Below are positions 37,790 to 45,154 of a stretch of DNA of 64,000 bases, piece by piece; the first letter of the stretch is position 1; every line of letters starts with the position of its first letter. Both the position numbers and the translations under genes were made by a program. Below the pieces are notes generated by a model. It had not been told where the DNA came from, did no database searches, and saw only the letters and a program-made list of their open reading frames with translations. Origin of the DNA: Thalassolituus sp. UBA1087 (GTDB lineage: Bacteria; Pseudomonadota; Gammaproteobacteria; Pseudomonadales; Oceanobacteraceae); assembly GCA_002314145.1 (NCBI GenBank), contig DCCG01000017.1, positions 61,518 to 125,517 on the forward strand, written 5' to 3'.

Positions 37790-38122
37790 ATGACTACATC
37801 ACCTGTTGTTGAAATTATTGAAAAACAAATTGCCTCCAACCCGGTGCTGCTGTACATGAAAGGCACCCCGGACGCTCCGGAATGTGGTTTTTCTGCCGCT
37901 GCGGTGAAATCCCTGAAAGCCGTCGGAGCAGAATTTGCCTTTGTAAATGTTCTGCAGGCACCGTCCATCCGCGAACGTTTACCATCCGTTTCGCAGTGGC
38001 CAACGTTTCCGCAGCTATTTGTTAACGGCGAATTAATTGGCGGCAGCGATATCGTGGTGAATATGGCAGCTGACGGCAGTCTGAAAACTCTGTTGGCGGA
38101 TGCCAGTGCCGCGGCGGAATAA
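37790..38122 (+). CDS. grx5: Monothiol glutaredoxin, CGFS type
   Basis: A 110-residue Grx4/Grx5-type glutaredoxin with the monothiol active site CGFS at Cys32, the glutathione-binding WPTFPQLFVNGELIGG and GSDIV. Such proteins carry [2Fe-2S] clusters with glutathione and often work with BolA proteins, one of which is encoded next. The gene is nine bases from rhdN. A nif-linked grx5 is known in Azotobacter. Confidence 0.93.
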   Translation: MTTSPVVEIIEKQIASNPVLLYMKGTPDAPECGFSAAAVKSLKAVGAEFAFVNVLQAPSIRERLPSVSQWPTFPQLFVNGELIGGSDIVVNMAADGSLKTLLADASAAAE

Positions 38123-38127
38123 TCATC

Positions 38128-38412
38128 ATGGATTCCGCCGACGTTATCAGCCGTATACAGCAGGCATTATCAGCCGATCATGATCCACAGATTGATGTCA
38201 GCGGCGCTGACTGTAATTTTACCACCCGTGTCATCAGTACTGTGTTTGATGGCCTGCGCCCGGTTCAGCGCCAGCAGAAAATACTGAGCGCCTTTGCCGA
38301 TGTTCTGAGTGACGGACGCCTGCACGCACTGAGCATCGAAGCCTATACCCCACAGGAATGGCAGGCAAAATCGCAGCCGCAAACTTCATCTACTTTTACC
38401 CAGCTGAGCTGA
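38128..38412 (+). CDS. BolA-family protein
   Basis: A 94-residue protein with a BolA-like fold pattern: an N-terminal helix (DVISRIQQALSA), then GLRPVQRQQKILSAFADVLSDGRLHALSIEAYTPQEW, which contains the typical helix and the final strand. It starts five bases after the grx5 stop. BolA and CGFS glutaredoxins form cluster-bridged heterodimers, so the pair may deliver iron-sulfur clusters to nitrogenase proteins (inference). I do not know of BolA as a usual member of nifB operons. Confidence 0.8.
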   Translation: MDSADVISRIQQALSADHDPQIDVSGADCNFTTRVISTVFDGLRPVQRQQKILSAFADVLSDGRLHALSIEAYTPQEWQAKSQPQTSSTFTQLS

Positions 38413-38441
38413 CTTCAGCGATTAATCAAGAGGAATCTGCA

Positions 38442-39155
38442 ATGAGTGATATGCCAAACATCAGTCGTGATGCCGCCTTAAGAATAGCTATGGCAGCGCG
38501 CGCGATTCCCGATGTCAGTGTTGGCCAGTTACTGGAAATCATTGCCCGGCGGATTGAAGGTGATCTTACCGAAGAGGCCCTGACGACCATCACTGTGACG
38601 GATCTGAAAACCGGTTTTGGTTCTGTTGACGGTGAAGAAGACGGCGAAGACATCAGTGCGGGGTTAGCCAATATCAAAGATGCGGTGCGGATTCTCTGGG
38701 GGGAAGCGGAAGAAGACAACCTGCCGGCGGCGGTTGCCAGCGCCGGGGATATGCCGGATTCCGTACGTGTGGCCATCGCATCCAACAATGGTGAAATACT
38801 GAATGGCCATTTCGGCTCCTGCCTGCGTTTTCTGGTTTATCAGCTGAATGCCAGTGACTGTCAGCTGATTGATGTGCGCTCTACCGTGGATGCTGACCTG
38901 GCGGAAGACCGTAATGATTTCCGCGCGGCATTGATCGGTGACTGTCAGATTCTTTATGTGCAGTCAATTGGCGGACCTGCGGCCGCTAAGGTCGTGCGTA
39001 CCGGCATTTATCCGATTAAGCAGAAAACCTCGGAGAACGCCCGTGACGTTCTGGGTCGCCTGCAACAGGTCATGCAGACATCACCTCCACCCTGGCTGGC
39101 GAAAATCCTTGGTGCCAGCGCGGAAGAGCGTATCCGCTTTGCGCAGGAAGGCTGA
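38442..39155 (+). CDS. nafY: FeMo-cofactor carrier protein, NafY/NifY type
   Basis: A 237-residue protein. The N-terminal helical domain (DAALRIAMAARAIPDVSVGQLLEII) resembles the apo-NifDK-binding domain of NafY. An acidic linker follows, then a C-terminal NifX-like cofactor-binding domain (RVAIASNNGEILNGHFGSCLRFLVYQ). It likely holds FeMo-co or its precursor and docks on apo-dinitrogenase. The ATG at 38442 has an AAGAGG ribosome-binding site; the frame extends upstream into bolA without a better start. It is the last gene of the nifB operon. A paralogue is encoded at 48983-49699. Confidence 0.87.
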   Translation: MSDMPNISRDAALRIAMAARAIPDVSVGQLLEIIARRIEGDLTEEALTTITVTDLKTGFGSVDGEEDGEDISAGLANIKDAVRILWGEAEEDNLPAAVASAGDMPDSVRVAIASNNGEILNGHFGSCLRFLVYQLNASDCQLIDVRSTVDADLAEDRNDFRAALIGDCQILYVQSIGGPAAAKVVRTGIYPIKQKTSENARDVLGRLQQVMQTSPPPWLAKILGASAEERIRFAQEG

Positions 39156-39163
39156 CACCTGCC

Positions 39164-39196
39164 ATCGTCAGAGCGGCTGCCAGCCGCTCTGACGAT
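39164..39196. terminator. Perfect inverted repeat at the end of the nifB operon
   Basis: A 16-bp perfect inverted repeat (arms ATCGTCAGAGCGGCTG and complement) with a single unpaired base at the centre. It lies nine bases after the nafY stop. No T-run follows on either side. It probably acts as a transcription or RNA 3'-end barrier between nafY and the convergent lectin remnant. Confidence 0.6.
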
Positions 39197-39209
39197 CAGC
39201 AAGCTGCGC

Positions 39210-39726
39210 TTATTGCAGCTTCCAGCGCCGGTTGGTGCCACTCCAGTGCCTCCGGGTACTGACATTATCACCGGTATTGGTACCACAGCCATCCGGAACC
39301 TGTTGCGGGTTCACCTGCAGCGCAAATGAGCCATCCGGATTGGCGACAGAACGCTGTGCCTGGCCACCATGATATTGCCAGATAATCACATCCGCTCCCC
39401 CGGTGAAAATACCGGATATCCAGGCATAAGCGCGGATTCTGCAGGCTGTGAATTAACTGTGTCTGACTATCATGGAACCACTTCTGCCAGTGTTCACCGT
39501 TGCAACGCCATTGAATAACCGGGGTTCCATTACTCGTATTGGCGTTGCTGATATCCATGCAGAGTACTGAAGAAACATTAACGAAGGTGTGCCAGCTTAG
39601 CGCAGCCGTGGAGTTGTTGTTATCGACATCCTGTCGGGTGAAAGCCGGATATCCTGCCGGGCGGAATTCATTCAGGTTATTCAGAAAAGCGGAATCTCTG
39701 ACAGTGCCAGGCGGTTGAAGACGCAT
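39210..39726 (-). pseudogene. Frameshifted ricin-type lectin domain remnant
   Basis: One frame from 39726 reads through a ricin B-type trefoil repeat (SSVLCMDISNANTSNGTPVIQWRCNG, then HWQKW, the QxW motif) to LCLDI. The next repeat then continues in another frame (GGADVIIWQYHGGQAQRS, later GSFALQVNPQQVPDGC and RRWKLQ) and stops at 39210. The break is at about 39415-39423 and looks like a single-base gain. No catalytic domain or signal peptide remains upstream, so this is the tail of a decayed secreted carbohydrate-binding protein. A sequencing error remains possible. Confidence 0.7.
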
Positions 39727-39746
39727 TCCCTCATCCCGGCGTTTTG

Positions 39747-39762
39747 TGTCGTGAAGCAGACA
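39747..39762. promoter_or_regulatory. NifA-type activator site 1 for the 39892 gene
   Basis: TGT-N10-ACA (TGTCGTGAAGCAGACA), centred about 107 bp before the predicted transcription start. Confidence 0.7.
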
Positions 39763-39771
39763 ATTGTCTGA

Positions 39772-39787
39772 TGTTGGTCATAGTACA
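39772..39787. promoter_or_regulatory. NifA-type activator site 2 for the 39892 gene
   Basis: TGT-N10-ACA (TGTTGGTCATAGTACA), centred about 82 bp before the predicted start and 25 bp from site 1. An AT-rich stretch follows up to the promoter. Confidence 0.7.
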
Positions 39788-39833
39788 TAGTCTTAACGTT
39801 ATTGATTTTTATAGGTTTTTTATTCGCTTCGGT

Positions 39834-39851
39834 CAGGCAGGTTTTTTGCCA
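39834..39851 (+). promoter_or_regulatory. Sigma-54 promoter of the 39892 gene
   Basis: CAGGCAGGTTTTTTGCCA has GG-N10-GC spacing, with -24 AGGCAG and -12 TTGCC. The predicted start is near 39861, 31 bp before the ATG. Confidence 0.75.
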
Positions 39852-39891
39852 TAGCCTGTACAGTTATCCCAACGACTGACAGGAACTAACG

Positions 39892-40452
39892 ATGTTACTC
39901 AATACTTATAAAGACGCTGGCCTTCTGTTTTACATTAACTTTCTGGAAGAGACTCCGGATAAAAGCGCACTCGCCTACCGTGGTGATCTGGTCATCGTAC
40001 CGGGTGAGAATGATGATAAAGGGCACCCGAAACCGCCCAAAGACGTGCTGCGCGAAGCGGCCGTACTTGCCAGCGATAAAATTCATATGCTGATTGGTGG
40101 TCTGGATAAAATGGCCTCACTGCCGCCCTTGCTGGAAAAATACCAGGCCGATTTCGCGGCCGATATGGCAGCGGCATTATTCGTGGTTAATCTGACCAAA
40201 CCTGTTCAGGTTGATGTTGAAGGGTCTTTGATCACGCTGATTCCTCTGGTTCAGGGTGTTCCCTGGAATGAAGCGATGGAAGAGCTGGCGCTGGAGAAAA
40301 GCGATTTCAAAGGTCAGAAGCCAGGTGAAAAACTGCAGACCATGTATGCAGAGCTGAAAGGTTATAAACCTAAAAAATATCCGCTGGTTACTCTGGATGA
40401 AGCCCTGGGCATGACCAACAACGCGGTACGTGAAATTCACGGCGCGGTATAA
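39892..40452 (+). CDS. Unrecognised 186-residue protein under nif-type control
   Basis: I do not recognise the family. The protein is soluble with no signal peptide or membrane helix. It begins MLLNTYKDAGLLFYINFLEE and contains a short basic/Pro patch (DDKGHPKPPKDVLREAA), a hydrophobic centre (AAALFVVNLTKPVQVDVEGSLITLIPLV) and no cysteine. AGGA lies at good distance from the ATG. Upstream are a sigma-54 promoter and two NifA-type sites; downstream is a terminator. It therefore forms its own transcription unit, apparently switched on with the nif genes. The role is unknown. Confidence 0.8.
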   Translation: MLLNTYKDAGLLFYINFLEETPDKSALAYRGDLVIVPGENDDKGHPKPPKDVLREAAVLASDKIHMLIGGLDKMASLPPLLEKYQADFAADMAAALFVVNLTKPVQVDVEGSLITLIPLVQGVPWNEAMEELALEKSDFKGQKPGEKLQTMYAELKGYKPKKYPLVTLDEALGMTNNAVREIHGAV

Positions 40453-40524
40453 GTCCACTGGCCTGAATGGCTCAGGCCCGGTCTGCGTCCTTGCCCCGGG
40501 CCAGGAGCAATACCGCTGAAGGGT

Positions 40525-40566
40525 AAAGACGACAGATAATGCTAGACTGATATATCTGTCGTTTTT
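40525..40566 (+). terminator. Rho-independent terminator after the 39892 gene
   Basis: A perfect 10-bp stem ACGACAGATA / TATCTGTCGT with a 14-nt loop, followed by TTTT. A shorter GGCCTGA/TCAGGCC hairpin lies upstream at 40460-40477. Confidence 0.82.
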
Positions 40567-40586
40567 GACTGCCTCTGGAGGAGGTA

Positions 40587-42308
40587 ATGCCCGCCAAACG
40601 GTTAGCTTCTACACTGGTTATATTCCAACTACTGGCACTTTCTTTGTCAGGCACTGCTGCCTTTGCTGGTCAGGATGACGATAACCCCCGGGTTGTTGTC
40701 ATGCTGCATTCCCACCACGCGAATATGCCCTGGAGTCAGGCGTTTAACCGCGGTACCCGTAAAATTCTGCAGGAAAATGATAAAAACATCGTTCTTTATG
40801 ATGAATATATTGATACCGGCCGGTTCTCTGATACTCATTATTATAAGGCTTTTTATCAATACCTTCAGGTCAAATACAGCCAGCGTAACCCCCGTGTTCT
40901 GCTCGCTGACAGCCAGCCTGCTCACGCCTTTCTCGAACAGTATCCGGATCTGATGCCCGGCGCACAGCGTATTGTATTTCAGACAGACGAGCAGGGAACA
41001 TCACGCAAACAGGAAGTAGATGGCAGCTGGAATATTAATATTATCAGCGACTTTCACCAGTCCGTGGAAGAAATGCTGAGGCTGGCTGAACCCAGGAATC
41101 TTTATGTGATTGTCGGCACCATGGAACCTGCGGGAGAAAAACGCCTGATCGCTTTCCGCAGCAACCAGGCGCTGACTGACAGTGATGTGCGGGTCCATTA
41201 TCTGATTAATATCCCGCTGCAGGAATTGAACGTCATGGTCAGTCAGCTACCGCCGGACAGTGCAATTTATTATCTGCTGATGTTCAGTGATATGCGCGGT
41301 AACTATATGACGCCATACCAGATCGTTCAATCCATTGCACAAAACGCCAATGCGCCGGTATTTTCACATTGGCAATCCCTGATGGGCAGCGGCATTCTCG
41401 GTGGCTATATGATCTCCGGAGAAAGGATCGGAGCATTGGCCGGGCGTTCTGTACTCAGTGCAATGAATGGCGGAAACTTCCGGCTGCGGCCAGAGGATGC
41501 ATTTAATTACTACTACGACTGGCGTCAGCTGAATCGCTGGGGTATTGCGGAAAAGCGGTTAATGCCCGGCACGGATATTATAAACCGGCCTGCCAGCCTG
41601 CTTGACCGTTATCAGGTTTCCTTTATTGTTGCGGCCGTTATAGGGCTTATTATTCTGTTGTTTTCTTTCCTGATATATCGCCATCTTTTAATCCGCAATA
41701 TACGTAAAGCCAGTATGCGCATTGCCAATACCGACAGTTTAACCGGGCTGAATAACCGGCGTGCGATTCTGCCGCTGATTAACAAAGAGATGGCACGTTG
41801 CAACCGTTTCCACACACATGCCTGTCTGTTGATTGTGGATGTTGATCATTTCAAAATGGTGAATGATAACTTCGGGCATCTGACCGGTGATCAGGTACTG
41901 CGCGATATCGCTGAACAGCTGGCTGCCTGCCTGCGGGTGGCCGATACCGTTGCCCGCTGGGGCGGAGAAGAGTTTATAGTGCTGGCACCGGCGACCGATA
42001 TTGATCAGGGCCGGGAGATTGGTGAAAAGCTGAGAAAAGCCATCGAAGCCATGTCCCAGGTGCACGGCAAAACGACGACCATCAGCGTAGGCGTGGCGGC
42101 CTATATTGAGGGAGAAACCTTTAACAGCTGGTGTGACCGCGCTGATGATGCCCTGTATAAAGCCAAGGAAAGTGGCCGTAATCAGGTTGTTATCTCGGAT
42201 ATCAAATACTCGGTAATTCCCCAGGAACAGGGCATTGAACGTCAGGTCGACGCCGGAATATACGCGGCCGATCAGACTGTGAAAGATGATGGTTCCGGGG
42301 AAATATAA
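40587..42308 (+). CDS. Diguanylate cyclase with periplasmic binding-protein-like sensor
   Basis: A 573-residue protein. It has a signal/membrane segment at residues 5-25, then a periplasmic region of about 310 residues resembling the ABC-substrate-binding-protein-like sensor found in other GGDEF proteins (VVVMLHSHHANMPWSQAFNRG at its start). A membrane helix follows at about 343-365. The GGDEF domain has the active GGEEF (about residue 457) and the preceding DVDHFKMVND metal site. It makes c-di-GMP in response to an unknown ligand. A strong GGAGGAGGT ribosome-binding site precedes the ATG. It lies inside the nif region but has no visible nif promoter. Confidence 0.88.
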   Translation: MPAKRLASTLVIFQLLALSLSGTAAFAGQDDDNPRVVVMLHSHHANMPWSQAFNRGTRKILQENDKNIVLYDEYIDTGRFSDTHYYKAFYQYLQVKYSQRNPRVLLADSQPAHAFLEQYPDLMPGAQRIVFQTDEQGTSRKQEVDGSWNINIISDFHQSVEEMLRLAEPRNLYVIVGTMEPAGEKRLIAFRSNQALTDSDVRVHYLINIPLQELNVMVSQLPPDSAIYYLLMFSDMRGNYMTPYQIVQSIAQNANAPVFSHWQSLMGSGILGGYMISGERIGALAGRSVLSAMNGGNFRLRPEDAFNYYYDWRQLNRWGIAEKRLMPGTDIINRPASLLDRYQVSFIVAAVIGLIILLFSFLIYRHLLIRNIRKASMRIANTDSLTGLNNRRAILPLINKEMARCNRFHTHACLLIVDVDHFKMVNDNFGHLTGDQVLRDIAEQLAACLRVADTVARWGGEEFIVLAPATDIDQGREIGEKLRKAIEAMSQVHGKTTTISVGVAAYIEGETFNSWCDRADDALYKAKESGRNQVVISDIKYSVIPQEQGIERQVDAGIYAADQTVKDDGSGEI

Positions 42309-42401
42309 AAGGAATGAAAGGAAAGGACAGGGAAGAGCAGACGCAGCGCATTGTCTGGGCGCGTCGCTCCTGCCTGTGGTGCAATTAACCGGCCGGTGGC
42401 A

Positions 42402-43256
42402 TTAACCGGCCACAGCTTCCAGGCTTTCTTCCATCAGATCCTGCCAGCTGGCGTCCACAATGATCAGATTTTTCTTTTCACAGTAGCGTTTTTCTTTGTC
42501 CGTTGGTTCCGGCAATAACACCCAGCCAGCCGGTTCTCCGGCAGCATAAATAATATCGCTCAGCACCATACGTTCAGTATCACGCAGCATGCGCAGGCCA
42601 CAGAACAGGTATTGTTTACCTTTACGATATTCTTTCAGAAATCCCGGAATGGCGAATCCACCCATCAGCTCGGTAATGTAATCCACATAATCAGCGTCGG
42701 AGGCAATATAGTTCGCCTCGGGCTTTGGAGAACCGGTTGGTTTAAACAGTACCGGCAGAGACGTGTCGACTTCCTGCTGAGTGATTTCCCGGTATTCACC
42801 ACTGTAATACTGATAAATGCGGAAGCGGTAATCCGTACCGGCAATACGTGCGACGCCAACAATCAGCGTATGGGGACGATCGGAATAGAAGTCCTGTAAC
42901 TGGGTATCGCGGTTGATATCGACCACATAGGGAAGGTTCATCTGAGCAATCCACTGATGGAAAGCCGATGCTGTCCAGCTCTGCTCGCCATAGGTGGTAT
43001 TCAGAAAGCGTTCAATAAACTTGCGGCCTTTCTTATTCTCCAGGTTCATGGCTGCGCGGGGAAATTCGTACATCAGTCGCGGTGCCATGGGTTTGCCACC
43101 ATTCATCGCCAGGATCAGGCTGTCGCTGTCGGCGGGAATCGCTGCGCCGGTTTCCTGATTGGTGACCCCGGTCAGTGTATCGGCTCCCAGGTAAGGAACG
43201 ATCTGTCCATTGCGCATACCTTCCCGGAGCGTGGAAATCAGCTCTGAACTGGCCAT
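42402..43256 (-). CDS. SIR2-like nif-associated protein
   Basis: A 284-residue soluble protein beginning with a SIR2-like nucleotide-binding pattern (VPYLGADTL near residue 20). It contains FCGLRMLRDTERMVLSDIIYAAG late in the sequence, where SIR2-like proteins have similar wording. The catalytic histidine and zinc site of true sirtuin deacetylases are not evident. Divergent placement upstream of nifH suggests a nif-accessory role. I assign the family with moderate confidence and no activity. Confidence 0.6.
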   Translation of the reverse strand: MASSELISTLREGMRNGQIVPYLGADTLTGVTNQETGAAIPADSDSLILAMNGGKPMAPRLMYEFPRAAMNLENKKGRKFIERFLNTTYGEQSWTASAFHQWIAQMNLPYVVDINRDTQLQDFYSDRPHTLIVGVARIAGTDYRFRIYQYYSGEYREITQQEVDTSLPVLFKPTGSPKPEANYIASDADYVDYITELMGGFAIPGFLKEYRKGKQYLFCGLRMLRDTERMVLSDIIYAAGEPAGWVLLPEPTDKEKRYCEKKNLIIVDASWQDLMEESLEAVAG

Positions 43257-43866
43257 ATTGAATACCTCTCTGCATAGCTTCGTTGTTGTCGGTGTAATTT
43301 GTTGCCAGTGTCGTTACCTTCAAGAACCAAGCCATTTAACAAAGGCGCCACAGCTACAGCAGCTGTGTCTGCGGGGGGCACATAAAGGCCTGAGTAAATG
43401 TATTAAGTTACTGAATTTCTGGTGAAAAACTATTAATCAAAGGCGTTTTGTCGGGTATTCGAGCCCCGTTATTGATCAGCGGCGGTAATGGGGCAGATAA
43501 AACACAGAAGAGGTTTTGTCGTGTTTACTGCAATCTTTCTTCCTCTGCAGGACGACCGGCCAGTGTGCTGTTTTGGTTTTCCGGAACCGTCATAAAATCA
43601 GGCCCTTGCAGGACTGGCCACAGCACTGACTGTCAGTAGCACTGATGGTTTAGGCCGGCTGTATTTTTTGATTATGTCTAATCCGCCAGTCAGAGCCATT
43701 TAACAAACCACCGCAGGCGCTGTGGCGGAGGCATCGCTACAGAAAAGAGACACTACACAGTAGCGCGCACAGTGACGCCGCTACACAGTGGCAGGGGCCG
43801 GTGTTTTTTCTCAAAGTCCTGCACTTTTCGTCGCACAGTGAATGCCGACAACAGTGTTCCGCTTGT

Positions 43867-43882
43867 TGTTCGTAGTAAGACA
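43867..43882. promoter_or_regulatory. NifA-type upstream activator site of nifH
   Basis: TGT-N10-ACA (TGTTCGTAGTAAGACA), centred about 130 bp before the predicted nifH transcription start. Confidence 0.75.
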
Positions 43883-43895
43883 TATCCTCCTTTTT

Positions 43896-43916
43896 TGTAG
43901 GGTAAGGAACCCTACA
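43896..43916. repeat. Interrupted palindrome TGTAGGGT-N5-ACCCTACA
   Basis: A perfect 8-bp inverted repeat with a 5-bp spacer (AAGGA), between the NifA-type site and the nifH promoter. It is not a TGT-N10-ACA site. The TGTAGGGT arm is also the beginning of the hairpin repeats found after nifK (48471 and 48528), so it may be a related repeat or an operator. Confidence 0.6.
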
Positions 43917-43977
43917 TATCCATGCATGAAAAATAAAAAACACTTAAAAAACAAGCGCTTGTGTTTTGGCCGGAGGG

Positions 43978-43996
43978 CTGGCACAGGGCGTGCAGA
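43978..43996 (+). promoter_or_regulatory. Sigma-54 promoter of nifHDK
   Basis: CTGGCACAGGGCGTGCAGA has the full -24 element TGGCAC and -12 element TGCA with GG-N10-GC spacing. The predicted start is near 44005, giving a 120-base leader before nifH. Confidence 0.85.
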
Positions 43997-44124
43997 AGTG
44001 GGGTTGTGATACAGGCATATGGGCTCACTGTTCATATGTCTGCCGTCCGCTGCCTTTGGTAGCAACGTGTGTTGTTAAACCGGAGGCAAAGGTCCTCGCC
44101 TGGAAAATTATAGGAGATACAACT

Positions 44125-45003
44125 ATGGCTATGCGTCAATGCGCCATTTATGGCAAAGGCGGTATCGGTAAGTCTACCACCACTCAGAACCTGGTGGCTG
44201 CTCTGGCAGAAGCCGGTAAAAAAGTAATGATCGTGGGTTGTGACCCGAAAGCAGACTCAACCCGTCTGATCCTGCACTCAAAAGCTCAGAACACCATCAT
44301 GGAAATGGCTGCAGAAGCCGGCACCGTGGAAGATCTGGAACTGGAAGATGTACTGAAAACCGGTTACGGCGATATCCGTTGTGTTGAATCCGGTGGTCCT
44401 GAGCCAGGTGTTGGTTGTGCAGGTCGTGGTGTAATCACTGCGATCAACTTCCTCGAAGAGGAAGGTGCCTACGAAGACGATATCGATTTCGTTTTCTACG
44501 ACGTACTGGGTGACGTTGTGTGTGGTGGTTTCGCGATGCCTATCCGTGAAAACAAAGCACAGGAAATTTACATCGTATGTTCTGGTGAAATGATGGCTAT
44601 GTATGCAGCCAACAACATTTCCAAAGGTATTGTGAAATACGCCAACTCAGGCGGTGTACGTCTGGCAGGTCTGATCTGTAACTCACGTAACACTGACCGT
44701 GAAGACGAGCTGATCGAAGCACTGGCTGCCAAACTGGGCACCCAGATGATTCACTTCGTTCCTCGTGACAACGTGGTACAGCGTGCAGAGATCCGTCGTA
44801 TGACCTGTATTGAGTACGATCCTTCTGCTAACCAGTCCGATGAATACCGTCAACTGGCTCAGAAAATCATCGATAACAAGAAGTTGGTTATCCCAACTCC
44901 CTGCACCATGGATGAACTGGAAGAGCTGCTGATGGAATTCGGCATCATGGACGAAGAAGATATGAGCGTTGTAGGTAAAACTGCCGCTGAACTGGAAGGC
45001 TGA
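44125..45003 (+). CDS. nifH: Nitrogenase iron protein (dinitrogenase reductase)
   Basis: A 292-residue Fe protein that transfers electrons to NifDK with ATP hydrolysis. P-loop GKGGIGKS is at residues 10-17, and the [4Fe-4S] ligands are in GCAGRGVITAI and VVCGGFAMPIR. The arginine in GCAGRGV is the usual ADP-ribosylation site in bacteria with DraT. The ATG at 44125 has AGGAG upstream and matches the family N-terminus; the frame is open to 43966 through the promoter region and is not coding there. Codon choice is biased as in highly expressed genes. Confidence 0.99.
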   Translation: MAMRQCAIYGKGGIGKSTTTQNLVAALAEAGKKVMIVGCDPKADSTRLILHSKAQNTIMEMAAEAGTVEDLELEDVLKTGYGDIRCVESGGPEPGVGCAGRGVITAINFLEEEGAYEDDIDFVFYDVLGDVVCGGFAMPIRENKAQEIYIVCSGEMMAMYAANNISKGIVKYANSGGVRLAGLICNSRNTDREDELIEALAAKLGTQMIHFVPRDNVVQRAEIRRMTCIEYDPSANQSDEYRQLAQKIIDNKKLVIPTPCTMDELEELLMEFGIMDEEDMSVVGKTAAELEG

Positions 45004-45062
45004 GCGAAAGCTTAACCTTCAAGCCGCCGCAGCCAGGCAGAAGGTTGCGGCCGGCCGATCGG

Positions 45063-45121
45063 GATGGTGCAGATTAGCGCCATCGGAACCCGGAATGAAT
45101 AACCCCTTACATTCATCCCGG
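45063..45121 (+). other. Two hairpins between nifH and nifD
   Basis: The first stem is GATGGTGC / GCGCCATC (one G-T pair) at about 45063-45085. The second is CCGGAATGAAT / ATTCATCCCGG (11 bp, one mismatch) at 45090-45121. Neither has a T-run. Such structures can protect the 3' end of the nifH message and raise the NifH:NifDK ratio (inference). Confidence 0.6.
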
Positions 45122-45154
45122 TCTGTTACCCGTTAATAATTAAGGAGGCCCATC

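Larger units (their letters stand above)
43257..44124. other. Long intergenic region upstream of nifH
   Basis: 868 bp without a credible gene. The nifH end holds a NifA-type site, a TGTAGGGT palindrome, an AT-rich stretch (43921-43960) and the sigma-54 promoter. The left part holds a 14-bp direct repeat (AGCCATTTAACAAA at 43330-43343 and 43694-43707). Short open frames here lack ribosome-binding sites and protein-like composition. Confidence 0.7.

Noticed and set aside
43528..43545. Sigma-54-like element (minus strand) upstream of the SIR2-like gene
   Set aside because: The -12 part (TTGCA) is good but the -24 part (AGGAAG) is poor. It lies more than 260 bp from the start codon and no TGT-N10-ACA site lies behind it.
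43448..43943. Short open frames on both strands upstream of nifH
   Set aside because: No ribosome-binding sites, odd composition and overlap with the regulatory sites; treated as non-coding.
43966..44124. N-terminal extension of nifH
   Set aside because: The extension would start upstream of the predicted transcription start and contains the sigma-54 promoter; NifH proteins begin at the ATG at 44125.
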